Positions 38,878 to 48,562 are shown, numbered from the stretch's first letter. The stretch is DNA of 64,000 bases from Burkholderia sp. WP9 (GCF_900104795.1 NZ_FNTG01000002.1:2728001-2792000), one strand, 5' to 3'. Made by a program: numbers and translations. Notes: a model not told the origin generated them from the sequence alone.

Positions 38878-39858
38878 TTACTTGAACCCGGTCACCGCGT
38901 GCGGCACGTACAGCTCCTCGAGGCGGCCGATTTCCTCCGCGCTCAAGTTCAATGAGAGCGCGGCCACCGCATCGTCGAGATGATGCAGTTTGGTTGCGCC
39001 GACGATCGGCGCGGTGATCGGCTTTTTCTGCAACACCCACGCTAGCGCGACTTGCGCGCGCGGCACGCCGCGCTTGTTGGCGATCTGGCTGACCCGTTCG
39101 ACAATCCGCCGATCCGCGTCCTCCGTGTGCGCATAGAGCGTACGGCCGAATTCATCGGTTTCGGAGCGCGCGCTTTCCGTGTTCCAGTCACGCGTCAGGC
39201 GGCCGCGCGCGAGCGGGCTCCACGGAATCACACCGATCCCCTCGCTCTCGCATAGCGGCAACATTTCGCGCTCTTCCTCGCGGTAGAGCAGATTCACGTA
39301 GTTCTGCATCGTCACGAAGCGCGTCCAGCCGTTGCGCTCGGCCACGTGCAGCGCCTTCGCGAACTGCCACGCATACATAGACGATGCGCCGATATAGCGC
39401 GCCTTGCCGGCCTTCACGACATCGTGCAGCGCTTCCATGGTTTCTTCGATCGGCGTGCCATAGTCCCACCGATGGATCTGGTACAGGTCCACGTAATCCG
39501 TGCCGAGGCGCCTGAGGCTGTTATCGATTTCCGCCATGATGGCCTTGCGCGACAGGCCTGCGCCGTTCGGGCCCGGATGCATGCGGCTATTCACCTTGGT
39601 GGCGAGCACGATCTCGTCGCGCTTCGCAAAGTCCTTCAGCGCGCGGCCGACGATTTCCTCGCTCGTGCCGTCGGAATAGACATTCGCGGTATCGAAGAAA
39701 TTGATGCCGTGATCGAGCGCCTGCTTGATGAAGGGCCGCGCGGCCTCATCGTCGAGCGACCAGGGATGAGTGCCGCGAGACGGCACACCATAGCTCATGC
39801 AGCCGAGACAAAGACGCGATACATCGAGGCCGGTACGGCCGAGTTTCACATAGTCCAT
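38878..39858 (-). CDS. Aldo/keto reductase
   Basis: A 326-residue NADPH-dependent oxidoreductase with the tetrad Asp56 (FFDTANVYS), Tyr61, Lys88 (LATKV) and His129 (YQIHRWD). The ribosome binding site GGAG is 8 nt before the start. It resembles AKR11/YakC-like enzymes that reduce aldehydes; physiological substrate unknown. Convergent with the CDF gene. Confidence 0.9.
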   Translation of the reverse strand: MDYVKLGRTGLDVSRLCLGCMSYGVPSRGTHPWSLDDEAARPFIKQALDHGINFFDTANVYSDGTSEEIVGRALKDFAKRDEIVLATKVNSRMHPGPNGAGLSRKAIMAEIDNSLRRLGTDYVDLYQIHRWDYGTPIEETMEALHDVVKAGKARYIGASSMYAWQFAKALHVAERNGWTRFVTMQNYVNLLYREEEREMLPLCESEGIGVIPWSPLARGRLTRDWNTESARSETDEFGRTLYAHTEDADRRIVERVSQIANKRGVPRAQVALAWVLQKKPITAPIVGATKLHHLDDAVAALSLNLSAEEIGRLEELYVPHAVTGFK

Positions 39859-40119
39859 CGTGGTGCTCCTGCTGTTAACTGCACAAACCCGGTGCGCGCC
39901 CGAGTGAGTTGCCCTCGGGCGCGCTGCGGACGCCCGATTATAGGAAAACGGCGAAAAGCGTGTGCGGAGCCGATTCGCATAGCTGCGCGGCGGCGTGCGG
40001 AAACGTGAACCGATAGTGCATCGTGTAGTGGAAAATAATTTCTTCGCACCTATACTTCTTTCGGCTTGAAAGCAGCACTCTCTCCCAACCTGCATCACAA
40101 GCAAAAAAGGAAGATCACG

Positions 40120-41193
40120 ATGCTGACTCGTTCACTCGGCGCTAGTGCCGCCATTACACTCGCGGCATGTGCGGCCTTTTCGTCCGGACCGGCGAGTGCG
40201 GACGACAACGACGGTTTCTCGCATGACGACGGCGGCTCGCGAGGGCGGCCCGTCAAGGTGATGATCATTTCGATGTTCGGGCCGGAAGGGCAGGTGTGGC
40301 TCGACAACCTCGGGCCCTGGCGCGACATCGCCGTGGACGGTTTGTCGCCCGATTACCCGACGGTCCATTGCAACAAGCAGGACGTGTGCGTGATGACCAC
40401 CGGCATGGGGCACAGCAACGCTGCTGCGTCGATCATGGCGTTGACGTTCTCGCCGCGTTTCGATTTGCGGCATACCTACTTCATGGTGGCCGGTATTGCG
40501 GGGATCGATCCGCAGCAGGGAACGGTCGGGTCCGCAGCTTGGGCGAAGTATCTGGTCGACTTCGGGATTCAGTGGGAGATAGACGGGCGTGAAATTCCAC
40601 CCGGCTGGACGACGGGCTACCTCGGCATCAATACCACGAGTCCTACCGCCAAGCCGCCGCTCGACTACCGCACTGAAGTATTCCAGTTGAACACCCGGCT
40701 CGCGGACACGGCGTTCGCCTTGTCGCGTAGCGTGACGTTGTCCGATAACGTGCAGGCTCAGGCCGCGCGGGCCAAGTATTCGTATGCGCCCGCCAATCGG
40801 CCGCCCACTGTGATTCAGTGCGACACGCTGGCAGGCGATACCTGGTGGTCAGGCACGTTGCTCGGGCAGCGCGCGCGCGACTGGACCAAGATCCTGACCG
40901 ATGGCAAGGGCGTCTACTGCACGACGCAGCAGGAGGATAACGCCACTTACGAGGCGCTCAAACGCGCGGCCTCGGTCCATAAGGTGGATTTGAATCGCGT
41001 CGCCGTGCTGCGGGCCGGCTCCGATTTCGACCGCCCGTACGATGGACAGACGAGCGCGGACAACCTGCTGAACTACGCTGCGCAAGGCGGCTTTACGATC
41101 GCTATCCAGAACCTGTTCCTCTCGGGCAATCCGCTCGTGCAGGATATCGCCACCCATTGGGGCGAGTGGCGCGACGGCGTGCCCAAGCGCTAG
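40120..41193 (+). CDS. Purine nucleoside permease (NUP) family exported protein
   Basis: A 357-residue protein with a signal peptide (LGASAAITLAACAAFSSG). The mature part matches purine nucleoside permease/NUP proteins: VKVMIISMFGPEGQVWLDNL, VCVMTTGMGHSNAAASIMAL, MVAGIAGIDPQQGTVGSAAW. These resemble nucleoside phosphorylases and are predicted periplasmic; a hydrolase or binding function has not been settled from the sequence. The start is supported by AGGAAG 8 nt upstream. Confidence 0.85.
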   Translation: MLTRSLGASAAITLAACAAFSSGPASADDNDGFSHDDGGSRGRPVKVMIISMFGPEGQVWLDNLGPWRDIAVDGLSPDYPTVHCNKQDVCVMTTGMGHSNAAASIMALTFSPRFDLRHTYFMVAGIAGIDPQQGTVGSAAWAKYLVDFGIQWEIDGREIPPGWTTGYLGINTTSPTAKPPLDYRTEVFQLNTRLADTAFALSRSVTLSDNVQAQAARAKYSYAPANRPPTVIQCDTLAGDTWWSGTLLGQRARDWTKILTDGKGVYCTTQQEDNATYEALKRAASVHKVDLNRVAVLRAGSDFDRPYDGQTSADNLLNYAAQGGFTIAIQNLFLSGNPLVQDIATHWGEWRDGVPKR

Positions 41194-41211
41194 GCGTCTT
41201 CAAATGCGTGT

Positions 41212-41238
41212 GTACCCGCGCACAGGATCCGCGGGTAC
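41212..41238. terminator. Hairpin after the NUP gene
   Basis: GTACCCGCG (41212-41220) pairs exactly with CGCGGGTAC (41230-41238) around a 9-nt loop, 19 bp after the stop. There is no clear T-run, so it is a probable transcript end structure rather than a certain terminator. Confidence 0.45.
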
Positions 41239-41257
41239 GTGCCGCTACTTTCGACAC

Positions 41258-41332
41258 TTAGTGCTGCGGCGCGCGGTACGGCGTCCACACTGGCGTGTCA
41301 GTATCCCAATGGTCGAGTTCAGAGGGGGTCAT
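41258..41332 (-). CDS. 24-residue small protein
   Basis: An ATG preceded by AAAAAGGAG with a 7-nt spacer opens a 24-codon frame ending in TAA: MTPSELDHWDTDTPVWTPYR and four more residues. The ribosome binding site is stronger than those of many genes here. The product has two Trp-Pro/Trp-Thr motifs, is soluble, and resembles no family I know. It lies 83 bp downstream of the DUF4148 gene on the same strand, so it may be in the same transcript. Confidence 0.5.
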   Translation of the reverse strand: MTPSELDHWDTDTPVWTPYRAPQH

Positions 41333-41414
41333 GATGTGCTCCTTTTTGAAGAGTGCATGAAAGCGCCGCAATGACTATTTCTTTTGGAAACCGAATCATT
41401 GCAACAGGTTCGTT

Positions 41415-41723
41415 TTACTGTCCGTCGGCCACGCGTGTGACGTCGCCGTTGCTGCCTTCCTGCAATGCGATCCGTGCAGCCTGCGTCTGACCGATCAGGC
41501 CTTTGTTCGGATAGGTCGTACGATTCAGAGCGGGCAGCGAACCATCGCGATAGGCCGCGACGAGTTCCGCCTTCACTTCTTCACGCGTTTTCGCGCTGGT
41601 GGTCGGCGTGGGTTGTGTTTCATAAGTGCCGGCGCGGCCAATGCCGCCGCTGCTGCTTTGGGCAAACACCGGAGCGCTCGCGAGCAGCGAAAGAGCCAGG
41701 CCTGCCAAGAGATTGCGTTTCAT
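41415..41723 (-). CDS. DUF4148 domain exported small protein
   Basis: A 102-residue protein with a signal peptide (LLAGLALSLLASAPVFA) and the DUF4148 pattern TREEVKAELVAAYRDGSLP. It differs from the 839-1168 copy in the linker and tail. Predicted periplasmic; function unknown. RNA from it may also carry the 24-residue gene. Confidence 0.82.
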   Translation of the reverse strand: MKRNLLAGLALSLLASAPVFAQSSSGGIGRAGTYETQPTPTTSAKTREEVKAELVAAYRDGSLPALNRTTYPNKGLIGQTQAARIALQEGSNGDVTRVADGQ

Positions 41724-41893
41724 GATTCACTCCTGTCGATTCGTTTGCAGCACTAGCGGCGCTGCGACAGGGTGAAATGTAGACTTTGAGGCAGGGCGGA
41801 TAAATCGCACTTTCGCGAAATGAATTGTCGTGTTTCCAGAACAATCGCGAAAACGCTGCGTTAAACCGTAGTAATTACGGTGCTGGATAAGCA

Positions 41894-41917
41894 AACCGCG
41901 GCATTAGAGCCGCGGTT
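41894..41917 (-). terminator. Terminator-like hairpin downstream of the LysR gene
   Basis: AACCGCGGC (41894-41902) and GCCGCGGTT (41909-41917) form a perfect 9-bp stem with a 6-nt loop. On the minus strand it is followed by TTTGCTT. It lies about 40 bp after the LysR stop and before the DUF4148 promoter. Confidence 0.55.
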
Positions 41918-41958
41918 GGAATTCACTGTTTCAGAATCTGTACTTCAAGCCGAGTCGA

Positions 41959-42963
41959 TCACGCGACCCATTCCGTTATCACCGGCGTGTCGAGACTCGG
42001 TGCCGACTCGCGTTCTTCGAAAGTGCGCATCGTACAGGTTGCGTCGAGACTGCCGCGTCCGCTCAGCAACGGGCAACGGTCGAACAACTCCGCGATCCAG
42101 TCTACGAAAACGCGGACTTTAGGCGACAGATGCCGGCTGTGCGGATAGACTGCGGAAATCGGCATCGGCAAAGGTTTCAGCTCCGGCAGGACTTCCACCA
42201 GTTGGCCCGAACGCAGATGCGGCAGCACCATGAAGAGCGCCGGCTGAATCAGTCCGAAGCCTTCCAACCCGCACGTCACGTAGGCATCGGCGTCGTTCAC
42301 CGACACGATGCTCTTCATTTTCACTTCGACTTCTTTGCCGTCAACCATGAAGGCCCAATCGAGCGTGCGCCCCGTGCGGCTCGAAAAGTAATTGACTGCT
42401 TTGTGATTCTCCAGGTCTTCGAGCGAAGTGGGCATGCCCGCGCGCCCGATGTAATCGGGGGCCGCGCAGGTCACGCCCTCGAACAAACCGATACGGCGTG
42501 CCACTAGCGAGGAATCCTGTAGCGCGCCAACCCGCACCACGCAGTCCACGCCTTCCTGCAACAGATCCACCGGCCGGTCCGTCAGGCCGAGTTGCAGGTC
42601 GATGTCCGGATAGCGCGTGTGGAATTCACACAGCGAAGGAATCACCAGCAGGCGGCCAATCGACCCCGGCATGTCGATGCGCAGCTTGCCGTGCGGCTTT
42701 TTATTGCCGCTTTGAAAACTGGCCTCGGTTTCTTCAACGTCCGCAAGGATACGCACGCAGCGTTCGTAGTACGCCGCGCCGTCCGGCGTGAGCGACAGGC
42801 GCCGCGTGGTCCGATGCATCAGACGCGTGCCGAGGAACGCTTCGAGGTTCTGAATAATCGTGGTAACCGATGCGCGCGGCAGGTCGAGCGTTTCCGCTGC
42901 GCGGGTAAAGCTGTTGGTGTCGACGACACGTGTGAACACTTGCATGGCCTGAAGCCGGTCCAT
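41959..42963 (-). CDS. bpeT: LysR regulator of the RND efflux operon (BpeT/CeoR-like)
   Basis: A 334-residue LysR regulator: HTH ~1-60 (MDRLQAMQVFTRVVDTNSFT and ASVTTIIQNLEAFLG), then an effector-binding domain, and a ~25-residue C-terminal tail. The start has GGAGGT about 6 nt upstream. It is divergent from llpE-bpeE-bpeF-oprC, the same arrangement as BpeT in Burkholderia pseudomallei and CeoR in the cepacia complex, where it activates the efflux operon. Effector inferred to be drug-like or aromatic compounds. Confidence 0.85.
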   Translation of the reverse strand: MDRLQAMQVFTRVVDTNSFTRAAETLDLPRASVTTIIQNLEAFLGTRLMHRTTRRLSLTPDGAAYYERCVRILADVEETEASFQSGNKKPHGKLRIDMPGSIGRLLVIPSLCEFHTRYPDIDLQLGLTDRPVDLLQEGVDCVVRVGALQDSSLVARRIGLFEGVTCAAPDYIGRAGMPTSLEDLENHKAVNYFSSRTGRTLDWAFMVDGKEVEVKMKSIVSVNDADAYVTCGLEGFGLIQPALFMVLPHLRSGQLVEVLPELKPLPMPISAVYPHSRHLSPKVRVFVDWIAELFDRCPLLSGRGSLDATCTMRTFEERESAPSLDTPVITEWVA

Positions 42964-43125
42964 TGCAGACCTCCAATAGGGGCGGGCGCACCGAGCAGGA
43001 ATGGACTCCACCGCGAATCCGCAGACAATCGCATTCGATTGTTCAGGGGCGCCGAATTGTGTTGCCGGATTATAGGCATTTATTTACGAGTCTGCTGAAC
43101 CCACAATTCGCACCATTGAAGTTCT

Positions 43126-44001
43126 ATGCGCATTGCGCGGCTCGACATGGAAGCATTTAAACCGCCGTACTCCTTCGTGCCCACTGGCAGCGAGCCGGCA
43201 GAGGCCGACAGCACGGCACTGGAAGTCACTGACGTGCAGATCGAAGGACACGCGCAGGACATCACGTTACGCCTGTACCGGCAGGCAAAAAAAACCGCAT
43301 TGCCGGTACTGCTTTATTTCCACGGTGGTGGATTTACGAAGGGATCGATCGAACAGGCCGATTACGCCTCGCGTTATTTCGCAGAACACTTACCGGCTCT
43401 CGTCGTGTCGGTGGGCTATTCGCTCGCGCCGCAGTTTCCGTTTCCGGCCGCGCCTGAAGACGCGCACCGCGCGGCGCTGTGGGTGCAAACGCGAGCGCGT
43501 GCATTCGGCGGCAACAGCAAGAAGGTGGGTGTGGCCGGTCACGATGCGGGCGGCCAGCTGGCCAATTGCCTCGCCTTTATTGCGCGCGATCGTGGCGACG
43601 TGCGCATTTCCGCGCAGGCGCTGTTCGGGCCGATGCTCGATCCGAGCCTCACGCGCCTGGGTGACGAAAAGCGCCTCGGTTCGGACATTACCGCGAAAGA
43701 GTGCGCGGCGTGTTATCGCGCGTATCTGCCGCAAGCGTCGCAGCGCATGCATCCGTATGCCGCGCCGCTCGAATCGTCGCGCCTCGCGGGGCTGCCCGCC
43801 ACGCTGATCGCGACGGCGCAAAACGACGTGCTGCACGTGGAAGCGGAGAAATACGCCAGCAGTCTGATCGACGCCGGAGTGCTGACCCAGGTGGTCCGCT
43901 ATCCGAGTGTGTCGCATGCCGCGTTGGCCGATCATCCGCCCGCCTTGCAGGAAGCGGTGCGATTTTTTCAGTGGCGTTTCGACGCGCGCGCCCATCGATA
44001 G
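43126..44001 (+). CDS. llpE: LlpE-like alpha/beta hydrolase with Asp in the nucleophile position
   Basis: A 291-residue hormone-sensitive-lipase-like protein. The oxyanion motif is YFHGGGF (HGGG at 66-69). The elbow reads GHDAGG, with Asp140 where the family has Ser in GDSAGG. Asp234 (AQNDVL) and His264 (VSHAAL) fit the rest of the triad. As the first gene of the efflux operon it matches llpE of the ceo/bpe locus. A canonical esterase activity is doubtful. An alternative start is ATG 43147. Confidence 0.8.
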   Translation: MRIARLDMEAFKPPYSFVPTGSEPAEADSTALEVTDVQIEGHAQDITLRLYRQAKKTALPVLLYFHGGGFTKGSIEQADYASRYFAEHLPALVVSVGYSLAPQFPFPAAPEDAHRAALWVQTRARAFGGNSKKVGVAGHDAGGQLANCLAFIARDRGDVRISAQALFGPMLDPSLTRLGDEKRLGSDITAKECAACYRAYLPQASQRMHPYAAPLESSRLAGLPATLIATAQNDVLHVEAEKYASSLIDAGVLTQVVRYPSVSHAALADHPPALQEAVRFFQWRFDARAHR

Positions 44002-44056
44002 AACAGAAATAAGCAGAAACAAGCAGAACTTTGATCAACGATACCGGGAGCTTCAC

Positions 44057-45307
44057 ATGACTATCCTTCCTCTTTCCCGTCGCCGTGTGGCGATTGCCGC
44101 ACTCGTCGTCATCGCCGTGGCCGGGCTGGGCACGTTCGGCGCGATCCGCGTGGATGCGAGTTCGCCCGCCGCGCCGACCATCGTGCCGGAAGTCGATGTC
44201 GCCACCGTCGTGCAGAAAACCATCACCGATTGGCAAAGCTATTCGGGCCGTCTCGAAGCCGTCGAGAAAGTGGACGTGCGATCGCAGGTGCCGGGCACCA
44301 TCGTGTCCGTCAACTTCAAGGACGGCGCGCTCGTGAAGAAAGGCGACACGCTGTTCGTGATCGACCCGCGTCCGTATGCCGCCGAAGTGGATCGCGCCGA
44401 AGCGCAGCTTGCCGCCGCGCAGGCACGCACGGGCTACACCCAAAGCGATTGGGAGCGCGCGCAACGTTTGATCGCCGACAACGCGATCGCCAAGCGCGAC
44501 TACGACGAGAAGCAGAACGCCGCGCGTGAAGCGAGCGCGAACCTGAAGGCCGCGCAAGCCGCGCTCGAAACCGCCCGCATCAATCTCGGCTACACGAAGA
44601 TCGTCGCGCCGGTGTCGGGCCGCGTCTCGCGTGCGGAAATCACGGTGGGCAACGTGATTTCGGCGGGCGCCAGCGCGGCGCCGCTCACCACGCTGGTGTC
44701 GGTTTCGCCGATCTACGCGTCGTTCGACGCGGACGAACAGACCTATCTGCAATACCTGAGCCGCGCGAAAGACGGCAGCAAGGTGCCGGTGGAACTCGGT
44801 CTCGCGGACGAGAGCGGCTACTCGCGCAGCGGCGTGATCGAGTCGGTGGACAACCGGCTCGACACCTCGTCGGGCACGATCCGCGTGCGCGCGCGTTTCG
44901 ACAACCAGGATGGTGCACTGATTCCCGGTCTGTATGCGCGCGTGAAGGTCGGCGGCAGCGAACCGCACCCTGCGCTGTTGATCGACGACGCCGCGGTGGG
45001 CACCGATCAGGACAAGAAATTCGTGCTGGTGGTGGACGCGGGCAATCACGTCGTCTATCGCGAGATCGCGGTAGGCGGCATGCAGGGCAATCTGCGTGTG
45101 GTGAAGGGCGGCCTGAAAGCCACCGACCGGATCGTCGTGAACGGCATCCAGCGTGTGCGTCCTGGCGATGCGGTGCGCGCCCATATGGTGCCCATGACGA
45201 CCGATCAGGATCCGAACAGCGCGCCGCTTGCACAGACGCAATCGCAGCCGAAAGCGCAGCCACAGGCGCAAGCGCAGACGCGCACCAAAGCGGACAAGAA
45301 CTCGTGA
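44057..45307 (+). CDS. bpeE: RND efflux periplasmic adaptor (BpeE/CeoA-like)
   Basis: A 416-residue membrane fusion protein with an N-terminal anchor (VAIAALVVIAVAGLG), lipoyl half-motifs (VDVRSQVPGTIVSVNFKDGA and APVSGRVSRAEITVGN), an alpha-hairpin (~105-185) and a beta-barrel. It has no lipobox cysteine, so it is anchored by its N-terminal helix. A Gln/Ala-rich tail ends the protein. It links the inner-membrane pump to the outer-membrane channel. GGGAG lies 6 nt before the start. Confidence 0.92.
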   Translation: MTILPLSRRRVAIAALVVIAVAGLGTFGAIRVDASSPAAPTIVPEVDVATVVQKTITDWQSYSGRLEAVEKVDVRSQVPGTIVSVNFKDGALVKKGDTLFVIDPRPYAAEVDRAEAQLAAAQARTGYTQSDWERAQRLIADNAIAKRDYDEKQNAAREASANLKAAQAALETARINLGYTKIVAPVSGRVSRAEITVGNVISAGASAAPLTTLVSVSPIYASFDADEQTYLQYLSRAKDGSKVPVELGLADESGYSRSGVIESVDNRLDTSSGTIRVRARFDNQDGALIPGLYARVKVGGSEPHPALLIDDAAVGTDQDKKFVLVVDAGNHVVYREIAVGGMQGNLRVVKGGLKATDRIVVNGIQRVRPGDAVRAHMVPMTTDQDPNSAPLAQTQSQPKAQPQAQAQTRTKADKNS

Positions 45308-45363
45308 GCCTCGCGCGCCGTGGCCTGACTGCGCGGCGCATGCTCCAACGTTAAGAGCTTCCA

Positions 45364-48300
45364 ATGAACATATCCAAATTCTTCATCGATCGGCCGATCT
45401 TTGCCGGCGTGCTATCGGTATTGATCCTGCTGGCGGGCGTGATTTCGCTCTTCAAGCTGCCGATCTCGGAGTATCCGGAAGTCGTGCCGCCTTCGGTGGT
45501 GGTGCACGCGCAGTATCCGGGTGCGAATCCGAAGGTGATCGCCGAGGCGGTCGCCTCGCCGCTCGAAGAGCAGATCAACGGCGTCGAGAACATGCTGTAC
45601 ATGCAGTCGCAAGCGAATAGCGACGGCAATCTCACGCTCACGGTGACCTTCAAGCTCGGCACCAATCCGGACCTCGCGACGCAGCTCGTGCAGAACCGCG
45701 TCAACCAGGCGCTGCCGCGCCTGCCGGAAGACGTGCAGCGTCTGGGCGTCACGACGATCAAGAGCTCGCCCACGCTGACCATGGTGGTCCACCTGATCTC
45801 GCCGAACAATCGCTATGACATGACGTATCTGCGCAATTACGCGCTGTTGAACGTCAAGGATCGGCTCGCGCGGATTCAGGGTGTCGGCGAAGTGCAGTTG
45901 TGGGGTTCGGGCGACTACGCGATGCGCGTGTGGCTCGATCCGCAGAAAGTGGCGCAACGCGGTTTGACGGCGACCGAAGTGGTCAACGCGATCCGTGAGC
46001 AGAACATCCAGGTGGCGGCCGGTGTGATCGGCGCATCGCCTTCGGTGCCGGGCACGCAGTTGCAGTTGTCGGTGAATGCGCGCGGCCGTCTGAAGACCGA
46101 GGGTGAATTCGGCGACATTATCGTCAAGACCACGCCGGACGGCGGCGTGACCTACCTGAAAGATATCGCGCGAATCGAACTCGCGGCCTCGGAATACGGC
46201 CTGCGTTCGCTGCTCGACAACAAGCCGGCGGTGGCGCTCGCCATCAACCAGGCGCCGGGTGCGAACTCGCTCGCGATTTCCGATCAGGTGCGCTCCGCGA
46301 TGAAGGAACTCGCGGAAGACATGCCGGCGGGCGTCGAATACAAGATCGTCTACGACCCGACGCAGTTCGTGCGTTCGAGTATCGAGGCGGTCGTGCATAC
46401 GCTGCTCGAAGCGATTGCGTTGGTGGTGATCGTGGTGATCGTGTTCCTGCAAACGTGGCGCGCGTCGATCATTCCGTTGATCGCCGTGCCGGTGTCGATC
46501 GTGGGAACGTTCTCGCTGCTGCTCGCGTTCGGTTTCTCGATCAACGCGTTGTCATTGTTCGGCATGGTGCTCGCCATCGGGATCGTGGTGGACGATGCGA
46601 TCGTGGTGGTGGAGAACGTCGAGCGGAACATCGAAAACGGGCTGAGTGCGCGCGACGCGACGTACAAGGCGATGCAGGAAGTGAGCGGGCCGATTATCGC
46701 CATTGCGCTCACGCTGGTTGCCGTGTTCGTGCCGCTCGCGTTCATGACGGGTTTGACGGGCCAGTTCTACAAGCAGTTTGCGATGACCATCGCGATCTCG
46801 ACGGTGATCTCCGCGTTCAACTCGCTGACCCTGTCGCCGGCCTTGTCCGCGATGCTGTTGCGCAGCCATGGCGCGAAGGAAGACTTCCTGACGCGCGTGA
46901 TGAATCGCCTGCTGGGCGGTTTCTTCAAGCGTTTCAACAAGGTCTTCCATCGCGGTTCGACCGAGTATGGCCGTGGCGTGACTGGCGTGCTGCGCCGTAA
47001 GGGTGCGATGCTCGCGGTGTACGCGATCCTGCTGGGCGCGACCGTGCTGATCTCGCGTGTGGTGCCGGGCGGCTTCGTGCCGGCGCAGGACAAGGAATAT
47101 CTGATTGCCTTCGCGCAATTGCCGAACGGTGCGTCGCTGGATCGCACGGAGAAGGTGATTCGCGACATGAGCTCGATTGCACTGAAGCAGCCTGGCGTGG
47201 AGAGCGCGGTGGCGTTCCCGGGACTCTCGGTGAACGGCTTCACGAATAGCTCCAGCGCGGGCATCGTGTTCGTCACGCTCAAGCCCTTCAAGGATCGTGG
47301 CGACAAAAAGCTCTCGGCCGGTGCGATTGCCGGTGCGCTGAACCAGCAATACGGTGCGATCAAGGATTCGTTCGTCGCGGTGTTCCCGCCACCACCCGTG
47401 CTCGGTCTCGGCACGCTTGGCGGCTTCAAGATGCAGTTGGAAGATCACGGCGCGCTCGGGTACGCGGAGTTGAACAAGGCAGCGGAGGCATTCGTGAAGA
47501 AGGCGGCGCAGACGCCTGAACTCGGCCCGACCTTCTCCAGCTATCAGATCAACGTGCCGCAATTGAACGTGGACCTGGATCGCGTGAAGGCAAAGCAACT
47601 CGGCGTGCCGGTCACGGACGTGTTCAACACGATGCAGATCTATCTCGGCTCGCTGTATGTGAACGACTTCAACCGTTTCGGCCGCGTGTATCAGGTGCGG
47701 GTGCAGGCGGATGCGCCGTTCCGTCAACGCGCCGACGACATCCTGCAACTGAAGACGCGCAATGCCGCAGGCGACATGGTGCCGTTGTCGTCGCTGGTGA
47801 CGGTGACGCCGACGTTCGGTCCGGAAATGGTGGTCCGCTACAACGGCTACACGGCTGCCGACATCAACGGTGGACCGGCGCCCGGCTTCTCGTCGGGGCA
47901 GGCGCAAGCGGCGGCGGAACGCGTGGCGGCGGAAGTCCTACCGCGCGGTGTGAAGCTCGAATGGACCGACCTGACGTATCAGCAGATTCTGGCCGGCAAT
48001 GCAGGCTTGTGGGTGTTCCCGATCAGCGTGCTGCTCGTGTTCCTCGTGCTCGCCGCACTGTATGAAAGCCTGACGCTGCCGCTCGCGGTGATCCTGATCG
48101 TGCCGATGAGCGTGCTGTCCGCGCTGACCGGCGTGTGGCTCACGGGAGGCGACAACAACATCTTCACGCAGATTGGGTTGATGGTGCTGGTGGGTTTGTC
48201 GGCGAAGAACGCGATTCTGATCGTCGAGTTCGCTCGTGAACTGGAGCACGACGGGCATACGCCGCTCTCCGCGGCGATCGAAGCGAGCCGCTTGCGTCTG

Positions 48301-48549
48301 CGGCCGATTCTGATGACGTCGATCGCTTTCATCATGGGCGTGGTGCCGCTGGTGTTGTCGAGCGGAGCGGGTTCGGAGATGCGTCACGCAATGGGTATCG
48401 CGGTGTTCTTCGGCATGCTCGGCGTCACGCTGTTCGGCTTGATGCTGACCCCTGTGTTCTATGTGGTGCTGCGTACGCTGGCGGGTGGAACGATTCACGT
48501 CGCGCAGAAGGATTCGCCGCACTACGGCGCGCCGGTGACGGACGCCTGA
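45364..48549 (+). CDS. bpeF: RND multidrug efflux permease (HAE1 family, BpeF/CeoB-like)
   Basis: A 1061-residue trimeric inner-membrane pump. The N-terminus MNISKFFIDRPIFAGVLSVL, the conserved VVDDAIVVVENVERN in TM4, and two large periplasmic loops are typical of HAE1 RND pumps. Its place between adaptor and channel genes and the divergent LysR gene identify it with BpeF, which exports chloramphenicol, trimethoprim and fluoroquinolones in related species. Substrates here are inferred. Confidence 0.94.
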   Translation: MNISKFFIDRPIFAGVLSVLILLAGVISLFKLPISEYPEVVPPSVVVHAQYPGANPKVIAEAVASPLEEQINGVENMLYMQSQANSDGNLTLTVTFKLGTNPDLATQLVQNRVNQALPRLPEDVQRLGVTTIKSSPTLTMVVHLISPNNRYDMTYLRNYALLNVKDRLARIQGVGEVQLWGSGDYAMRVWLDPQKVAQRGLTATEVVNAIREQNIQVAAGVIGASPSVPGTQLQLSVNARGRLKTEGEFGDIIVKTTPDGGVTYLKDIARIELAASEYGLRSLLDNKPAVALAINQAPGANSLAISDQVRSAMKELAEDMPAGVEYKIVYDPTQFVRSSIEAVVHTLLEAIALVVIVVIVFLQTWRASIIPLIAVPVSIVGTFSLLLAFGFSINALSLFGMVLAIGIVVDDAIVVVENVERNIENGLSARDATYKAMQEVSGPIIAIALTLVAVFVPLAFMTGLTGQFYKQFAMTIAISTVISAFNSLTLSPALSAMLLRSHGAKEDFLTRVMNRLLGGFFKRFNKVFHRGSTEYGRGVTGVLRRKGAMLAVYAILLGATVLISRVVPGGFVPAQDKEYLIAFAQLPNGASLDRTEKVIRDMSSIALKQPGVESAVAFPGLSVNGFTNSSSAGIVFVTLKPFKDRGDKKLSAGAIAGALNQQYGAIKDSFVAVFPPPPVLGLGTLGGFKMQLEDHGALGYAELNKAAEAFVKKAAQTPELGPTFSSYQINVPQLNVDLDRVKAKQLGVPVTDVFNTMQIYLGSLYVNDFNRFGRVYQVRVQADAPFRQRADDILQLKTRNAAGDMVPLSSLVTVTPTFGPEMVVRYNGYTAADINGGPAPGFSSGQAQAAAERVAAEVLPRGVKLEWTDLTYQQILAGNAGLWVFPISVLLVFLVLAALYESLTLPLAVILIVPMSVLSALTGVWLTGGDNNIFTQIGLMVLVGLSAKNAILIVEFARELEHDGHTPLSAAIEASRLRLRPILMTSIAFIMGVVPLVLSSGAGSEMRHAMGIAVFFGMLGVTLFGLMLTPVFYVVLRTLAGGTIHVAQKDSPHYGAPVTDA

Positions 48550-48562
48550 GGAGAAAACAATA

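Noticed and set aside
46552..47907. Long minus-strand frame within bpeF
   Set aside because: It is a shadow of the RND permease, with an Arg/His-rich non-protein-like composition.
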